DNA of 64,000 nt, taken from positions 52,053,590 to 52,117,589 of the forward strand of contig NC_054706.1 in the NCBI RefSeq assembly GCF_016097555.1, given 5' to 3'. Source of the DNA: Gigantopelta aegis (Eukaryota > Mollusca > Gastropoda > Neomphalida > Peltospiridae). The position numbers and the translations under genes are program-made. Shown here in pieces: positions 13,501-24,050 of this stretch. The stretch's first letter is position 1. Each line of letters begins with the position of its first letter. Below the pieces are notes generated by a model. The model made no database searches. It had not been told where the DNA came from and saw only the letters and a program-made list of their open reading frames with translations.

Positions 13501-16500
13501 ACCTCAACAGGACAACGGACGGAGGAGAACCAAGAGTGTAATGAAGGTCAGGACTGCCTACATATATATCTACGAGTGACCTTTCTTTCTGGACAGTGAA
13601 ACAAACACTCTCGATACTATTATGCATGAAACTAACAAACGCTTAATTTTTTCAGTCGTGCTTGTATCACTTGCATAATATACATATCCACATATAACCA
13701 TTAAAAACCTTGAAAGTTCCTTATTACCATATGTTCCACATATATAATGTTATTAATAATATTATTATTTAACGGTGTCACTGTCTAATTGCATGTTTTG
13801 TTTAAACTTGTTTTCAGGGCTCACCCTGTGCATTGTCAAATTAGCCAGTTGCTAAAACTATACGAAGTGGCTACAATATTTAGTGTTTGGCTAATAAAAT
13901 ATTCCTTAAAATAACCACATTTTAATAATTTTCAAGGAAATACTCTATATATCTAATATATATATATAAAATTGGCTAAAGCAAAAATGTGTCCAGTGTG
14001 AGCTCTGCTTTTGTCCATAAATGAAATTTTAAAAAAAACGTTCATATTATTGCATTAAAAAAAGGTATGTTATAGAGTTTAATTTGTCATTGAAAATTTT
14101 AAAAACTAATAATACATGTTTTAAAGAGACTGTCTGATTTATTTATGAACAATATGTGCACTCATATATTTCGAAGTTCACTGATATGCTACAATGCATG
14201 ACCAAGCATCGTTGACATCATTAGTTGATCAGCATGCCAGTTGTATACATATATCCCTTCCATATTAGCGACAAAACGAAAATTATCTTCTACAGAAAAG
14301 AGTGATGGTGTCGGGCATTATGACGAGACTTCTATCAGATATATGGGCAAACACATTCCTTCTCCTTCCTTCCGGGTTCTGCAATCTTGGGCAGAGCTGG
14401 ACACCGCTGTCGACCGTACGTAACTAACATCATTTCGGATATGTGTACATAATTATAGTGAGATGATATTGAAAATGTCCATTATCGTGTTGACTGTATT
14501 TTTATTTGGTAAGTAGAAAAGTTAGGATTGCACCAACAATGGACTGAATAATACTAACCGAATTTACAAGCCTTTTTGTTTTTACTTAAACGCAGGTAAC
14601 TACATACGTGTGTTTAAGAATAACAGGCTACGTAAATTCGGTACTAGGTGTTTAAATACTATAAAATGTACATGTATGTTAAATAAAAAAAATAAAAATC
14701 ATTAAATGCTGTAGTTAGGAATAGTTTGTGTGTGGTTTGGAATGGGGGACTTAACCCTTCACCACGTTGTCAGTTATGGCATCAGTTTAGATGTCGAGGT
14801 ACACACGATTGCCACTGAAGGTGAACAAAAATAACAACCCAGAATAGTTTTACGTTTTGTTTATGAGATAATTAATATTATTATTGTTTTTTTAAACATA
14901 ATGCAAAGTAAAGAACTGACGTTGGCGTTGTACAACGCCACCTACACTAGAGTTATGTTATTCCCTTTGATTACACTTTCTTTCTACTATTTTAGTAGAA
15001 CAAACAAAAATTAGTTCTACATTGATTAACTGAAGACTCTTGACTTTAGCTTTCACCCAACTCCGTATTGGATGTTCTCGTTTAAAAACAAGAATTATTT
15101 CTAAGCATCTGTGAAAGGGACTCCTGAGTTTGTTGCCATTGTAAGATGTATCCTACTAAAATATTTTAACGACTATAAGTACATTTTAAATATAGCTTCT
15201 TCTTTTAGAATACTACTGTATACTCAATGTTTTTTCTAGTCGTCCTAATGTTTGTTAGTAGCCCAAACTGGATTTAGTCTCTCAATAATTTTGTACTTTC
15301 AAAAATAGGAAATAAAATAACGGTTGACCTAGTACAAAATCTAGAACGGTCATAAACACATTTAATATATAGCTACAAATATTTTATGCAAAACCTACAT
15401 ATATTTAATATATTTAGTCATTGAAACATCTCTGTTAGTCGGCAACGTCTTGATGGCAAGAAACTCAGGAGAGTCCCTTTAATATTGTGAGACGCACGAA
15501 GAATATACCTCGTACTCCTAATAAACCTTCGACACTGTGTAAAATGAATAATAAGTTTTGAGATTTTGTGAGTGATTATAAATATTAACATGCATCCTCC
15601 ACTCACTATGTTGAACAATCTTTCAACATATCTGTGTCACACTTCTTTAGATTTTAAAATCTGGCGTCCTGAAATATAGTTCCAATATTCATGATGCGAT
15701 CATGACTATAGTTGGGAAGATCAGGAGGTTTAAGGCACATTTCCATGATGTGCGTCGTGTCTATAATTTAAAAGTGAAGTAGTACTACAGGCTTTTTTTC
15801 AAAAGAAGTGTACTATTTTAACATATATATCAGCTGAAGTGTTGAATTTAAAATTAAGGATTCCAGTTTTTATGATAGATATGCGGACGACCCGATTGCA
15901 TTTTCTTGTTGGTGAACTTTAAACACACAAGTGCTTCCATCGTTGGACCTCGAAGAGCATGTACCCTCGATGTTGTTTTTCGATCGTGTCATTGAGTGGA
16001 CAGCAAAAAACTTCATATGTTGCTTATAACATTTAATTTAAATATAATTTCTTGTTTTCCGACACCTAATAGCCGATGTGTATTTTTGTGCTGGGGTGTC
16101 GTTAAACATTCATTCATTGATTTTTTGTTTGTGTGTTTCTGTAGTAAAAGAAAGAAGATTTTGCTGGGGTCTTTTTTTATATTTCAATTTAAACAAATGT
16201 TTTAAATATCTACACTTCTGTTTGCGGATAGATGGAATAGATGATGGATAGATAAAATAGACGATGATGTCACTAGTAAATGTAATACTGGAGAGTGTGT
16301 TTCTCTCACACAGAGCCGAGTACGAAGAAGAAGGATGAGGATTCCGAGGACGATGGTTTGCCAGACACACTGAGCAGCGACGAGGTGGTCGACGTCCGAT
16401 ACAAGGGGGGACACATACCCTCGAAAATATTTAAATCTCTCCAGAAAGCTGTTGGTGATGACACACCGGAAAATCCAGAAGGTAGTACAATCTTGGGGTT

Positions 16501-17362
16501 TTTTAAGTGGCTAGCAGAAAATATGTATTATGTTATCAGAACGTTTTTGTCGGTTAAGAAATCCATCCCACTACCCACAGCTACTAATAACACATCTTTC
16601 AACACAGCGATTACACATATTTGTGGCATTACGTATTACCAGGGCCCCGTTCCACAAAGCGATCTCAGCGATAAGACCACCTTAAGTGCACAACCAACTT
16701 ATGCATTTAAGGTGATCTTAACTCTAAGATCGCTTCGTGGAATGGGGCTCTGGTCTGAAATATTACACACAGTGTAATTTTAGTGCCGTCTCAGTCAGTA
16801 TGATGTGACAGCCACTGACATTTCGTATCGTTGACTTTTACATTTTAACTTAGTATTTATATGTATGCATGTTTTCAGTAGCCAAGTACATTTCGTGTTC
16901 AGTTGACATATATACGTTTTAATTTAGTAGTTGTGTGTATGAACGACTTTTCCTTGTCTTGTTTTGTATATAATTGTTTTGTCATAATTATTTGTATTTC
17001 ATTAATTTGTCTACGGGGTGGAAACGTCAAAGAGTATATGTATATGAAAAAGAAGCAGTTATTTGATATTGGAATAAGGACAGCGTTTTCTCGGTTTATT
17101 GATGTAATAAAGCCTAAATATTTCTCTTTATAAAGTAATGCACAACTATCGTTAATTGTTTTTAACTGATCAAACATACATATTTAAATTTTATTTCTAT
17201 AAAACAGATCTTCATTAGAAAGTTTTCTGATACGGTTTTTACTCTCTCGTTTCAGATAATCCACCAACAGTAGTAAATTCTCAAAATGGAGTTGAACATG
17301 TTGCTAAACCTACATCAAAACCAAGTGCTACAACATCGGAGAACATGACGACTGACTTCTAA
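3069..17362 (+). CDS. PDZ/LIM-family (ZASP/PDLIM-like) adaptor, 3' part, seven coding exons
   Basis: Coding exons are 3069-3202, 4842-4958, 10358-10566, 13358-13546, 14296-14415, 16314-16481 and 17256-17362 (stop TAA 17360-17362). All introns are GT-AG and every junction phase agrees (2,2,1,1,1,1). The third exon starts with YNKPVAKHIIE and ends near SMSFRVLQWMTDTE, which resembles the ZM/DUF4749 region that follows the PDZ domain in PDLIM and ZASP proteins; family members bind alpha-actinin and sit at Z-discs and stress fibres. The next three exons repeat an IPSxxFxxL(Q/K) motif. The reading ends in MTTDF without a LIM zinc finger, so this is a LIM-less protein or isoform, like Drosophila Zasp66/67 (inference). 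The PDZ exons are not seen and should lie left of the window. Family assignment is good; the exact orthologue is not settled. Confidence 0.75.
3385..3645 (+). repeat. dispersed repeat, SINE-like
   Basis: CAATCCTACGGGATATTCC at 3390 recurs near 9950, and the block GGACAGGCGTGCGCTACAAC (3569) with the following CAGCTTG..TCTGAATGTG recurs near 19370. No tRNA head was identified. Confidence 0.5.
4842..4958 (+). CDS. ZASP-like exon (phase 2 to 2), lysine-rich linker
   Basis: Polypyrimidine acceptor ending TTCTAG, donor AAG|GTTAGT. It encodes KRAPAVAPKKKKQMDTPP followed by a proline/asparagine-rich stretch ending PVAAR/S. The KKKK run could be a basic patch; no domain is recognised. Confidence 0.7.
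5270..5378. mobile_element. 109-bp MITE with GATCTTAG/CTAAGATC inverted repeats
   Basis: Starts GGGTCCCGTTCCACGAAGCG and ends CGCTTCGTGAAATGGGGCCC. A diverged half-copy precedes it at about 5190-5265. The same element recurs at 16642-16750 with the same length. Confidence 0.7.
5648..5835 (+). repeat. SINE family C, 5' part
   Basis: tRNA-like head (GGTGTAGTGCTTAATCCATC..., GTGTTCGCCTCCC) followed by GGTAGGTGTAAAGCCACTAC. The matching family-C tail lies at 6246-6325 beyond a family-A SINE, so the element looks interrupted. Confidence 0.65.
5927..6245 (-). repeat. SINE family A copy in left arm of an inverted repeat
   Basis: Full-length copy with GAAGG repeats at its tail; with the adjoining ~65 bp it is mirrored at 7240-7606. 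Confidence 0.75.
6246..6325 (+). repeat. SINE family C tail fragment
   Basis: GATAGCTGAGGTGTGTGTTC ... GGACAGCGTGCTTTTAAC, then GGATATAAACACG. Confidence 0.6.
6415..6439. repeat. poly-G tract (25 bp)
   Basis: An uninterrupted G run; its length may be unreliable in an assembly. Confidence 0.9.
7240..7538 (+). repeat. SINE family A copy in right arm of an inverted repeat
   Basis: Core and tail intact with (TTCC)n at the end. Upstream (7118-7240) is another partial, differently diverged core. Confidence 0.75.
8317..8728. mobile_element. TTAA-flanked MITE (about 410 bp)
   Basis: TTAA followed by AGGGACAGACCC at the left and GGGTCTGTCCCT followed by TTAA at the right; sub-terminal inverted sequence around CACTAAGACATATTTTT. 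TTAA target choice is typical of piggyBac-type elements. Relatives: 52015-52400, 49380-49535, 42430-42818 and 15110-15482. Confidence 0.7.
8966..9663. mobile_element. GC-rich TIR element with dense CGTACGGC-type motifs
   Basis: Ends are inverted copies: ATGCCTCGGTCACATATG at the left and, as reverse complement, ATGCCTTGGTCACAAATG at the right. Inside, dozens of short motifs such as CGTACGGC, GCACGGTTGCCG, CCGCAAGG and CCGTGAGG occur in both orientations. No coding potential is recognised. The 700-bp GC-rich block stands out sharply from the AT-rich surroundings. Confidence 0.6.
9675..9858. mobile_element. MITE with CAGGGCCGTACCCT ends
   Basis: Left end CAGGGCCGTACCCTCC, right end GGTCAGGGTACGGCCCTG. 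It contains G and C runs. It lies 12 bp from the preceding element. Confidence 0.65.
10097..10336 (+). repeat. SINE family A, head-truncated
   Basis: Core and tail only. Its tail ends about 20 bp before the acceptor of the ZM-like exon at 10358, so the SINE sits where that intron's branch region should be. Confidence 0.75.
10358..10566 (+). CDS. ZASP-like exon with ZM/DUF4749-like motif
   Basis: Acceptor ATCTTAG, donor AAG|GTTGGT, phase 2 to 1. It encodes SYNKPVAKHIIESETYRMI and later KQSMSFRVLQWMTDTEKEE. Both segments match the order seen in PDLIM/ZASP proteins after the PDZ domain. Its third codon positions are markedly GC-rich compared with the surrounding AT-rich introns and the later exons. 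Confidence 0.8.
11200..11223. repeat. poly-G tract (24 bp)
   Basis: Pure G run inside the intron between the exons at 10358 and 13358. Confidence 0.9.
11859..11890. repeat. (CA)n microsatellite after a poly-C run
   Basis: About 30 bp, preceded by a run of C at 11848-11857. Confidence 0.85.
12196..12237. promoter_or_regulatory. pair of NRF-1-like palindromes
   Basis: GGCGCATGCGTTT and CTGCGCATGTGCGG lie 15-20 bp apart in an otherwise AT-rich intron. They resemble the NRF-1 consensus (GCGCATGCGC), a common promoter motif. Internal promoter activity is only a possibility. Confidence 0.3.
13358..13546 (+). CDS. ZASP-like cassette exon 1 with IPSGSFQKLK motif
   Basis: 189 nt, phase 1 at both ends, so skipping keeps the frame. 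Acceptor ATATTGCAG, donor AAG|GTCAGG. The motif FSGLHPKSHIPSGSFQKLK is followed by an acidic Ser/Thr/Glu tail. The flanking basic segment PRRQRNRLLRHNSEDDE is a plausible phosphorylation region (inference). Confidence 0.7.
13815..14008. mobile_element. short MITE with CAGGGCTCAC ends
   Basis: Left CAGGGCTCACCCTGTG, right CAGTGTGAGCTCTG, AT-rich interior with AAATTAGCCAGTTGCTAA and AAATTGGCTAAAGC. It lies between cassette exons 1 and 2. Confidence 0.5.
14296..14415 (+). CDS. ZASP-like cassette exon 2 with IPSPSFRVLQ motif
   Basis: 120 nt, phase 1-1. Acceptor CTTCTACAG, donor C|GTACGT; a second GT four bases further on would break the frame. It encodes IRYMGKHIPSPSFRVLQ, the clearest relative of the third cassette and of the SMSFRVLQ in the ZM-like exon. 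Confidence 0.7.
15110..15482. mobile_element. TTAA-type MITE, diverged relative
   Basis: Left AAAGGGACTCCTGAGTTTG, right AAACTCAGGAGAGTCCCTTT then AATAT. Its ends also match those of 42430-42818. Confidence 0.55.
16055..16125 (+). repeat. SINE tail (GCTGGGGTGTCGTTAAAC type)
   Basis: CCTAATAGCCGATGTGTATT, then TGTGCTGGGGTGTCGTTAAA and CATTCATTCATTG. The same tail forms the centre of the palindrome at 23.8 kb. Confidence 0.6.
16314..16481 (+). CDS. ZASP-like cassette exon 3 with IPSKIFKSLQ motif
   Basis: 168 nt, phase 1-1. Acceptor TCTCACACAG, donor AAG|GTAGTA. An acidic lead (KKKDEDSEDDGLPD) precedes VDVRYKGGHIPSKIFKSLQ. The spacing of RYxGxHIPSxxFxxLQ is identical to cassette 2. Confidence 0.72.
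16642..16750. mobile_element. 109-bp MITE, second copy
   Basis: Same ends as 5270-5378 (GGGCCCCGTTCCACAAAGCG; CGCTTCGTGGAATGGGGCTC). It lies 160 bp downstream of cassette exon 3. Confidence 0.7.
17256..17362 (+). CDS. ZASP-like terminal coding exon
   Basis: Acceptor CTCTCGTTTCAG. It joins in phase 1 to any of the preceding cassettes and encodes a short Pro/Ser/Thr-rich C-terminus ending ENMTTDF, then TAA. The 3' UTR extends to the right; an AATAAA occurs at 17824-17829 but its use cannot be judged. Confidence 0.7.
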
Positions 17363-18336
17363 ACTTGTTAATGTATTGACATACTGTGTTTATTTATGTA
17401 TTATTGTGGTTAAATAGATGTCTTCGGTCCTATGTCGCCACGTCTATTTTCGTATGCGCAGGTCATGTTAAACTGTTATTTCAAGGCCAGACAGTAATAC
17501 TGGCTTCCATCACGACGAGAGTATCAAGGGAGAGAACTATGTGACTCTTTATTTGTGAACGACTAGCAGTAGACTACTGATTATAAGTTTGTTGAAGGAG
17601 AATTCTCGCTGCCACTCATTGTAGTAATACATTATGAAACAGATAAGAAACAATCATCCAAAAGGTTCAGTGCTACACAAAATGTGTTTGTCATGTTAAG
17701 TTGTGAGCACTGTTTATTCTAGTCAGTCAGTTCTAAAATCTGTCCGACGCCCAGTCCCTGGCCATGGCCAGAGACTGGACATGGGATGGACATGCCTGGA
17801 CCTCTTTTGGATATAGGCATGTTAATAAAATTAAAAGAAAGAAAGTTCTAAGAATATGGAATAGACATACTAGTCCTGCTTGATTATTGTTCGTGGCTAT
17901 CCAATCATAATTACAACTTACATTTCAAAACACTATATATGAATATAGTAAGTAGGTTTAACTATTGGTTACAAACCGCAACAGTCATTAAAAATACATG
18001 AGTATTCAAAATATTAGCAATCACACCACCAAACGTGTTAAATCTATATGGTAGGCAAGAATGTTTCGTGTAGCTGAAACAAAAGACAATAGTACATTGT
18101 TATATAACAGTAATTTCGTTTGAACTTTTAAATATGTTAATTATTTTAATCATGTGTTGTAACCCCAGGGTGGGCATGTTCTAATATTACTGTTGCTGAT
18201 AAATGTGTGTAAGGGTCACCCTGATATTACGAGTGTATTTTCAGTTATATACTCGTATAAAAAAAGAAACAGTGCAATGTTGGCATTGTCATTTAGGCGA
18301 TGTATCAGCAATAACCTTATTACTCTCAAAGATTTT

Positions 18337-18377
18337 TCTTCTCCTTCGTCTTCTTCCTCTTCTTCTTCTTCTTCTTC
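18337..18377. repeat. (TTC)n microsatellite
   Basis: About 41 bp of imperfect then perfect TTC. Confidence 0.85.
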
Positions 18378-19314
18378 AGATTTGTGACATTTTAATAAGA
18401 TACAATTACATATATATGCCTTTCGTATTTGCAAGACTAAGTTTGTCATTTTTACATATTATTTACATCAGTAACATTGTACTCTATTTGACCATGCAGT
18501 TTCTTTGTTCAGTGACTATACATTCATCTTGAATTGCTATAAAAACACACTGCACTCATCATAAATTCATAGTTTTAGGTATAATTAGTGTTGAGCAAAA
18601 CGAACTGCTGTCATGTGAGTTGATGTTAATATTGTACATACATTTTATGTTGTAGTTAGTTTTTGTGCTATAATGTTTGCAGTGGGGACAAAATTAAGAT
18701 TTAAAAAAACAATGCAAATACTGTACATAATAATATGAGTGAGTTTAGAGAATAGAGAAGTCCCAATTAAGTTATTTTCATTTCATCATCATTTGCGTAT
18801 GATATTCCTTGGAATGAAAGGGCGTGTTGGCAACAGGGAATATGTAATAACAAGAAGGTAATAAATACATTGTTAAATGTTAATGGTTTAACGAATAGTA
18901 GGCGGAAGGCGGAGCGTGTTGACTAGTTTTAACTAAGTTATGATTACTATCAATATTTGTACGATGGGTCTGCCCAAATGGTAAAATAAGGCTGGGAGCG
19001 TGCTAAGTCACTGTGTTTAAAATGGTTCGTTTTTAAGCGTCACGCCATAAGCTGACTTAATGGACTTAAATCGATATTAGGAGAAGACATGTAAATTGTA
19101 CAGATAAGTATACAAAATCGTATGCAATTCATTGTTTGTATCAGCTGAATATATGCTTTGTATTATAAGTTTGATAGCGTGTATTTTCGTGTGAACTGAG
19201 TCACCATTGTGTTTCATAATAAGTTTTCTGTGATGGTTTTTTAATGTGCCTTAACCACATCCGAATACATGTGTTTTGGGAATATAATGTCAATAGGCCT
19301 AACTAAAATTATAA

Positions 19315-19425
19315 CTTTCCTGTCTTGGACAAAGGGGCCGGCCAAGGCCGGCTCTTGTGCCCACGACAGGCGTGCGCTACAACAGCTTGTTCTGAATGTG
19401 CACGTAAAACCCTATGACCTGACCT
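19315..19425 (+). repeat. dispersed repeat shared with 3520-3645
   Basis: Shares GACAGGCGTGCGCTACAACA and the following GCTTG..TCTGAATGTG; a GGCCGGCCAAGGCCGGC palindrome precedes it. Confidence 0.5.
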
Positions 19426-20159
19426 GACCTAACTAAAATTATCGTTTTGTACTTAAACTGGATTATTATTTTCTCTGGGCAAAGAAAGTATCCCGCAAAA
19501 GGTTTTCGAAAAAGTACCTTCTTACGTGTGGATATTTTTAAATACTAAAATTGACATGGTTAAGATATATGTAAAAAAAATATATATATTTAAAAATGAC
19601 AAGTTATATAAAACCTGTAAAAACCAATTGTGGCTTTATTAGTGTCCAATTTGTTTTCTCGCAGTATATTCCTAGAACACATCTATGTACGTTTTAATAA
19701 TTTTATAACAGAAATAACTTGTAAATAAAACTAACGATGTCTGTTATATTTATTTATATATGACCGTGTATATAGTCCATAATACATGGCTGTAATAGTG
19801 GTTTTTCAGTGCATGAGTTTAAAAATAACCAATAGCATTTAAAAGCCACCATTTCAGGTTGTATTTCCTAGTGAGTGTGTATATGTATTAATAAATATTT
19901 GTTTATTCCAAGTATGTTATTGCCATACCTACTTGTGGTTCGTAGTATGTATCCATTAGCCCAATTGCTAAAAAATGTACTCGTTCTGGAATCCCAACAA
20001 TATCTGTTAAATACGTCTAATCGGCAACCTGTACACAAGGACCACTGCCTTAAGCGCACGATACTTCTGTGCGGTTTTGGTGAGACCTCTATGACCATTA
20101 AATTACAAACAGCATTCGTGCCTTCCCATAGGACTACAAAATAAGTTAAAAGTAAAACG

Positions 20160-20358
20160 TTTGTTTTGTTAAACAACACCACTAGAGCACAGTGATTTAT
20201 TAATCATCGGCTATTGGATGTCAAACATTTGGTAAGTTTGACATATTATAATCTTAGAGGGGAAACCTGCTATCTTTTCCCATCAGTAGCAAGGGATATT
20301 TTATATGCACCATCTCACAGACAGGATATACCAGTCGTGGTGCACTGGCTAGAACGAA
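20160..20358 (-). repeat. SINE family B, internally deleted
   Basis: Tail AAACAACACCACTAGAGCAC, core to ATACCAGTCGTGGTGCACTG; part of the core is missing. Confidence 0.65.
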
Positions 20359-20959
20359 CATAATAAGTAGATATTTACTGGTCGTTTAGGTATATTACAA
20401 CTTCGAATCCAAGAATTTACGAGAAAACCCGAATGTGCTTAAAACAAGAAAGATTATCTTATATACAAACTTCATTATTTTATTTTCAATTTTGTATTTT
20501 TTAAAAATCTTGTAGTAATAGTTTTGCAAATGTAATCACAATAATATATTGAATCTTGCTTAAAGGGCAAAATGCAATAGTCCTTTTTTGCGTAAATACA
20601 TAGCTTTAGTATATTGCTGAATGAACGAAATGAGATATACACGTAGATTTTGTTTAATGAATTGCTAATTTATTTGTGTTGTTTGAGCAAGCAGAAATAC
20701 CCGATTCGGGATTGTTATATATTTAATAACAGTGTGAGCTGACGCTCCTCACTTGGTGTTTTTCCAAGAAGGAATAAAGTATAAAAACTACCGCCATATT
20801 GTTTTTGTGTTGACTTTTCATTCGAATGCCTTTGTGTGTACCAAACTTGAACGGAAACTCGAGAAAAAGCACCCCCGCTCGACAGAATTATTTGAGAAAA
20901 TAGCATATAATAAATTATGATCATGGACATTTTTGGTTTTTATCCTTCTGCCTCCATTA

Positions 20960-21462
20960 GGTTGGACTATATCAATTAAAATCCCATAGGCGACCATGTT
21001 AACGTTTGTGTTTAAAAACACTATATGCAATATATCAACCAAACTATGACCCATAAATATAAGTACTACAACCCCTATCTCAAAGTATTAACTGCAAAAA
21101 ATGGTACCTTTCATGGCTCATTTTCGGTATAACCAGATGTTTCTACAACACCCCTAGTTTCGCACAAAATTTGTGTACCTTTTTTTACAGGTACCCCATA
21201 CATGTTCCAAGCACAAGGCTACTTGACACGGTGGTATATAAAATTGCATACATTTTTAGCCCAGATGAAACTAATTTTTTTTACAACCAACACACTCACA
21301 TTTATAACCAATCACAGGACTTGTGGTGTTAACTTCTCTATCAAAAGTTCGGTGCACCTCGAACTTCGACCCAGCCGGTGCACCTCGAACTTCGACCCAG
21401 CCGGTGCACCTCGAACTTCGACCCAGCCGGAAATTAATTGGTTTAGTGCAACCTATATACTA
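20960..21462 (+). mobile_element. 452-bp-type TA element, diverged copy
   Basis: Shares its last ~300 bp with 26434-26885 and 42896-43347. The left end is diverged and the right end (GTGCAACC, then TA) is intact. It carries a threefold 26-bp expansion. Confidence 0.65.
21351..21428. repeat. three tandem 26-bp units
   Basis: GGTGCACCTCGAACTTCGAC plus CCAGCC, repeated exactly three times; the other two copies of the element have one unit. Confidence 0.95.
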
Positions 21463-21689
21463 CCTGGGTCAATGACGGCCCTGGAATTCTTTATGTCCAT
21501 CTGCAATGCAGTTTCTTGACGTGTCGCCATCGTAAATTAAAAAAACATTCAGTTTCAGGCAGCCTACGTTCTTCTCACTTTCTTTTGTGATGATTTTCCA
21601 CTCTTGACAGACGACCTATTTGTGGTGTACCGATGCGCTTTTAACACCGTTAAGACAAAACACTAATTTCAAGGCCATTGGAAAAAAAG

Positions 21690-21858
21690 TTTGTTTTGTT
21701 TAATGACACCACTGGAGCACATTGATTGATTAATCATCGGTTATTGGATGTCAAACATTTGGTAATTTTGACACATAGTAGGAGGGATCTTTTATATGCA
21801 CCATCCCACAGACAGGATAGCACATACCACGGCCTTTGATATACCAGTCTTGGAGGTC
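21690..21858 (-). repeat. SINE family B fragment
   Basis: Tail GTTTAATGACACCACTGGAG and a shortened core ending ATACCAGTCTTGG. Confidence 0.65.
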
Positions 21859-23550
21859 ATTGGTAGGTTTGATGTGCGACTTGCATCTACGTGCGGGATT
21901 CCCTTCCCCAAGAACAAAGAGACCACTCCCTCCTCTTTGCTTCCTATTCACACACTAAATTACCGTTTGACATTTCTCCATTTCCGTTTATTATTATTGT
22001 AGAACAAATACGAACTTCATCTTCCAGGATAGAGGTCAACTGTTATTTGGACGGAGAGAAAAAGTCGATGTAGTTCCACAAAGCCCACTCCACCAAACAT
22101 CACACCCATCCCTCGAGCTATGCATTCATTTTGGGTTAAAGCAGTCCAGTACTGAGATACGAATCCACAGAGTACATACAAAGTGTAAACTCCAAAGAAA
22201 GGATAGGAATAAACGTAGAGTCAAAACTCTGTTCGATGCGCCAGATGCGGTCATATAGCAAAAAACTAAGACGGAAATGTTCTCAATTTTGGAGTGAAAA
22301 TAAATGTATATATAATTCATGTATGTTCGCAATGATGTATGTTTTTAGTGCCAACGAGAACTTGTTCTATTGGTAATCTTCATTTGAAGTTGGGCAGTTT
22401 AACATGGATTTCAATGGCAGATAACATCTGTGTAGTGAGACCTTTCTGTAAGAACAGTTTACATGGTTGCAGTCCACAACTAACTTACGTCAAAGCTATG
22501 ACACAACGCTGTCTCGTTCTCAACTTGCAAACTTATTTTCAATAACATTATCGTTTGAAAATCTTCCATAAAATTATAAAGATTGATAATGGGTAACTTT
22601 ATGAAGCTTGATAATGGGTAATAAATAGAAAAACAACTCGCTACTCAGAAATACCATTTCTCTTGCACTCGTAAATTTCACTGGTGCAAGATAAACGGTA
22701 TCGACTGGTAGCTCGTCTAGTATTCTCCAATGGATAAACGGAGACGTCAAGATGACCATGAATGTCATTATGACGTATATCCATTATGACGTATATTCAA
22801 CATTACCCTCAAATATCAACCAAGCTTCTAGACACATTTTTATATTAATTTCAAAACAAACTTCAAGATTTTTTTCTCTCGTTTATTTCACTATATACAC
22901 TACTGCTGCTAACTGTAATTACCTGCACACAATAATATACAGTCAAAAACAGTTAATTGGTTCATTTACATTCATATCATCCAATAATCAAAAACCTCAT
23001 AATTAATATACAGTAAATATATTTACTTGCGTATTCAGGGCGTGGGTTGCTGCTGGCACAGCCCCCACTTACTTTTGTAGATTATCCCAAAAATTTACCT
23101 TGTAAAAATTGTTCTCAATAAAAGAACGAATCTATAAAGCCTTCCCACCAGGGGTGGGGGAAAATAAAATTGTCAATCGGTCCCACTTGATGTCGTCACT
23201 ACCGGGGGGTGTGGGAGGAATTAAACAAAAAAAAACAAAAATTAAAAAACGATATTTGCCAAATAGTTTTTTTAAAAATCATAGTGATATTTCTATAGTT
23301 TTATCTTGAATCATGAACGCGAAACGATTGACATGAAAAAAAAAAAATTATAAAAAAAAATTAATCACATATGATCAGTGAAAACCCCCACAAATTGTAT
23401 ATATTTTACATAATAGAATAAATAATATAAAAAAGGAATAAAAGTTATGAATTTTAATTCCCATATATGTATAAAAAGTACGAGTATTCAGTACTGTATC
23501 TTGAAAATTAATAAAAGATGGCACCATTGAAGCGTTTGACAGCCTGAGCT

Positions 23551-24050
23551 TTGACTGTTCAATGTAGTGTATCCAATAATTATAAAGGATTTTAAAATTA
23601 ACAAAAGGTTTCCACCTTTTTTTTTTTTCTTTTTTTTTTTCTTTTTTTTTAACAAGTGGGAGTAAGCAGAACAGCTACATGTACTGTTATCTCAAGAGCC
23701 AGTAGAGGTCAAATTTCATCCAATCAGTGATGACGTTATTACTCTCTTTGTCTAAACATGTGCTAGCTCAGGCTGAATGAATGAATGTTTAACGACACCC
23801 CAGCACGATGTATTTTTCGTGCTGGGGTGTCGTTAAACATTTATTCATTCAGCCTGAGCTAGCACATGTTTAGACAAAGAGAGTAATAACGTCATCACTG
23901 ATTGGATGAAATTTGACCTCTACTGGCTCTTGAGATAACAGTACATGTAGCTGTTCTGCTTACTCCCACTTGTTAAAAAAAAAGGTGGAAACCTTTTGTT
24001 AATTTTAAAATCCTTTATAATTATTGGATACACTACACTGAACAGTCAAC
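23551..24050. repeat. near-perfect palindrome, ~250-bp arms, 8-nt loop
   Basis: Arms 23551-23808 and 23817-24050. The innermost stem is ...ACACCCCAGCACGA / TCGTGCTGGGGTGT..., loop TGTATTTT. The only large difference is a T tract (about 35 bp against 9). Nearly all other positions pair. Confidence 0.92.

Noticed and set aside
22126..22545. Short readings on both strands
   Set aside because: No splice-consistent extension, no recognisable domain, typical AT-rich composition.
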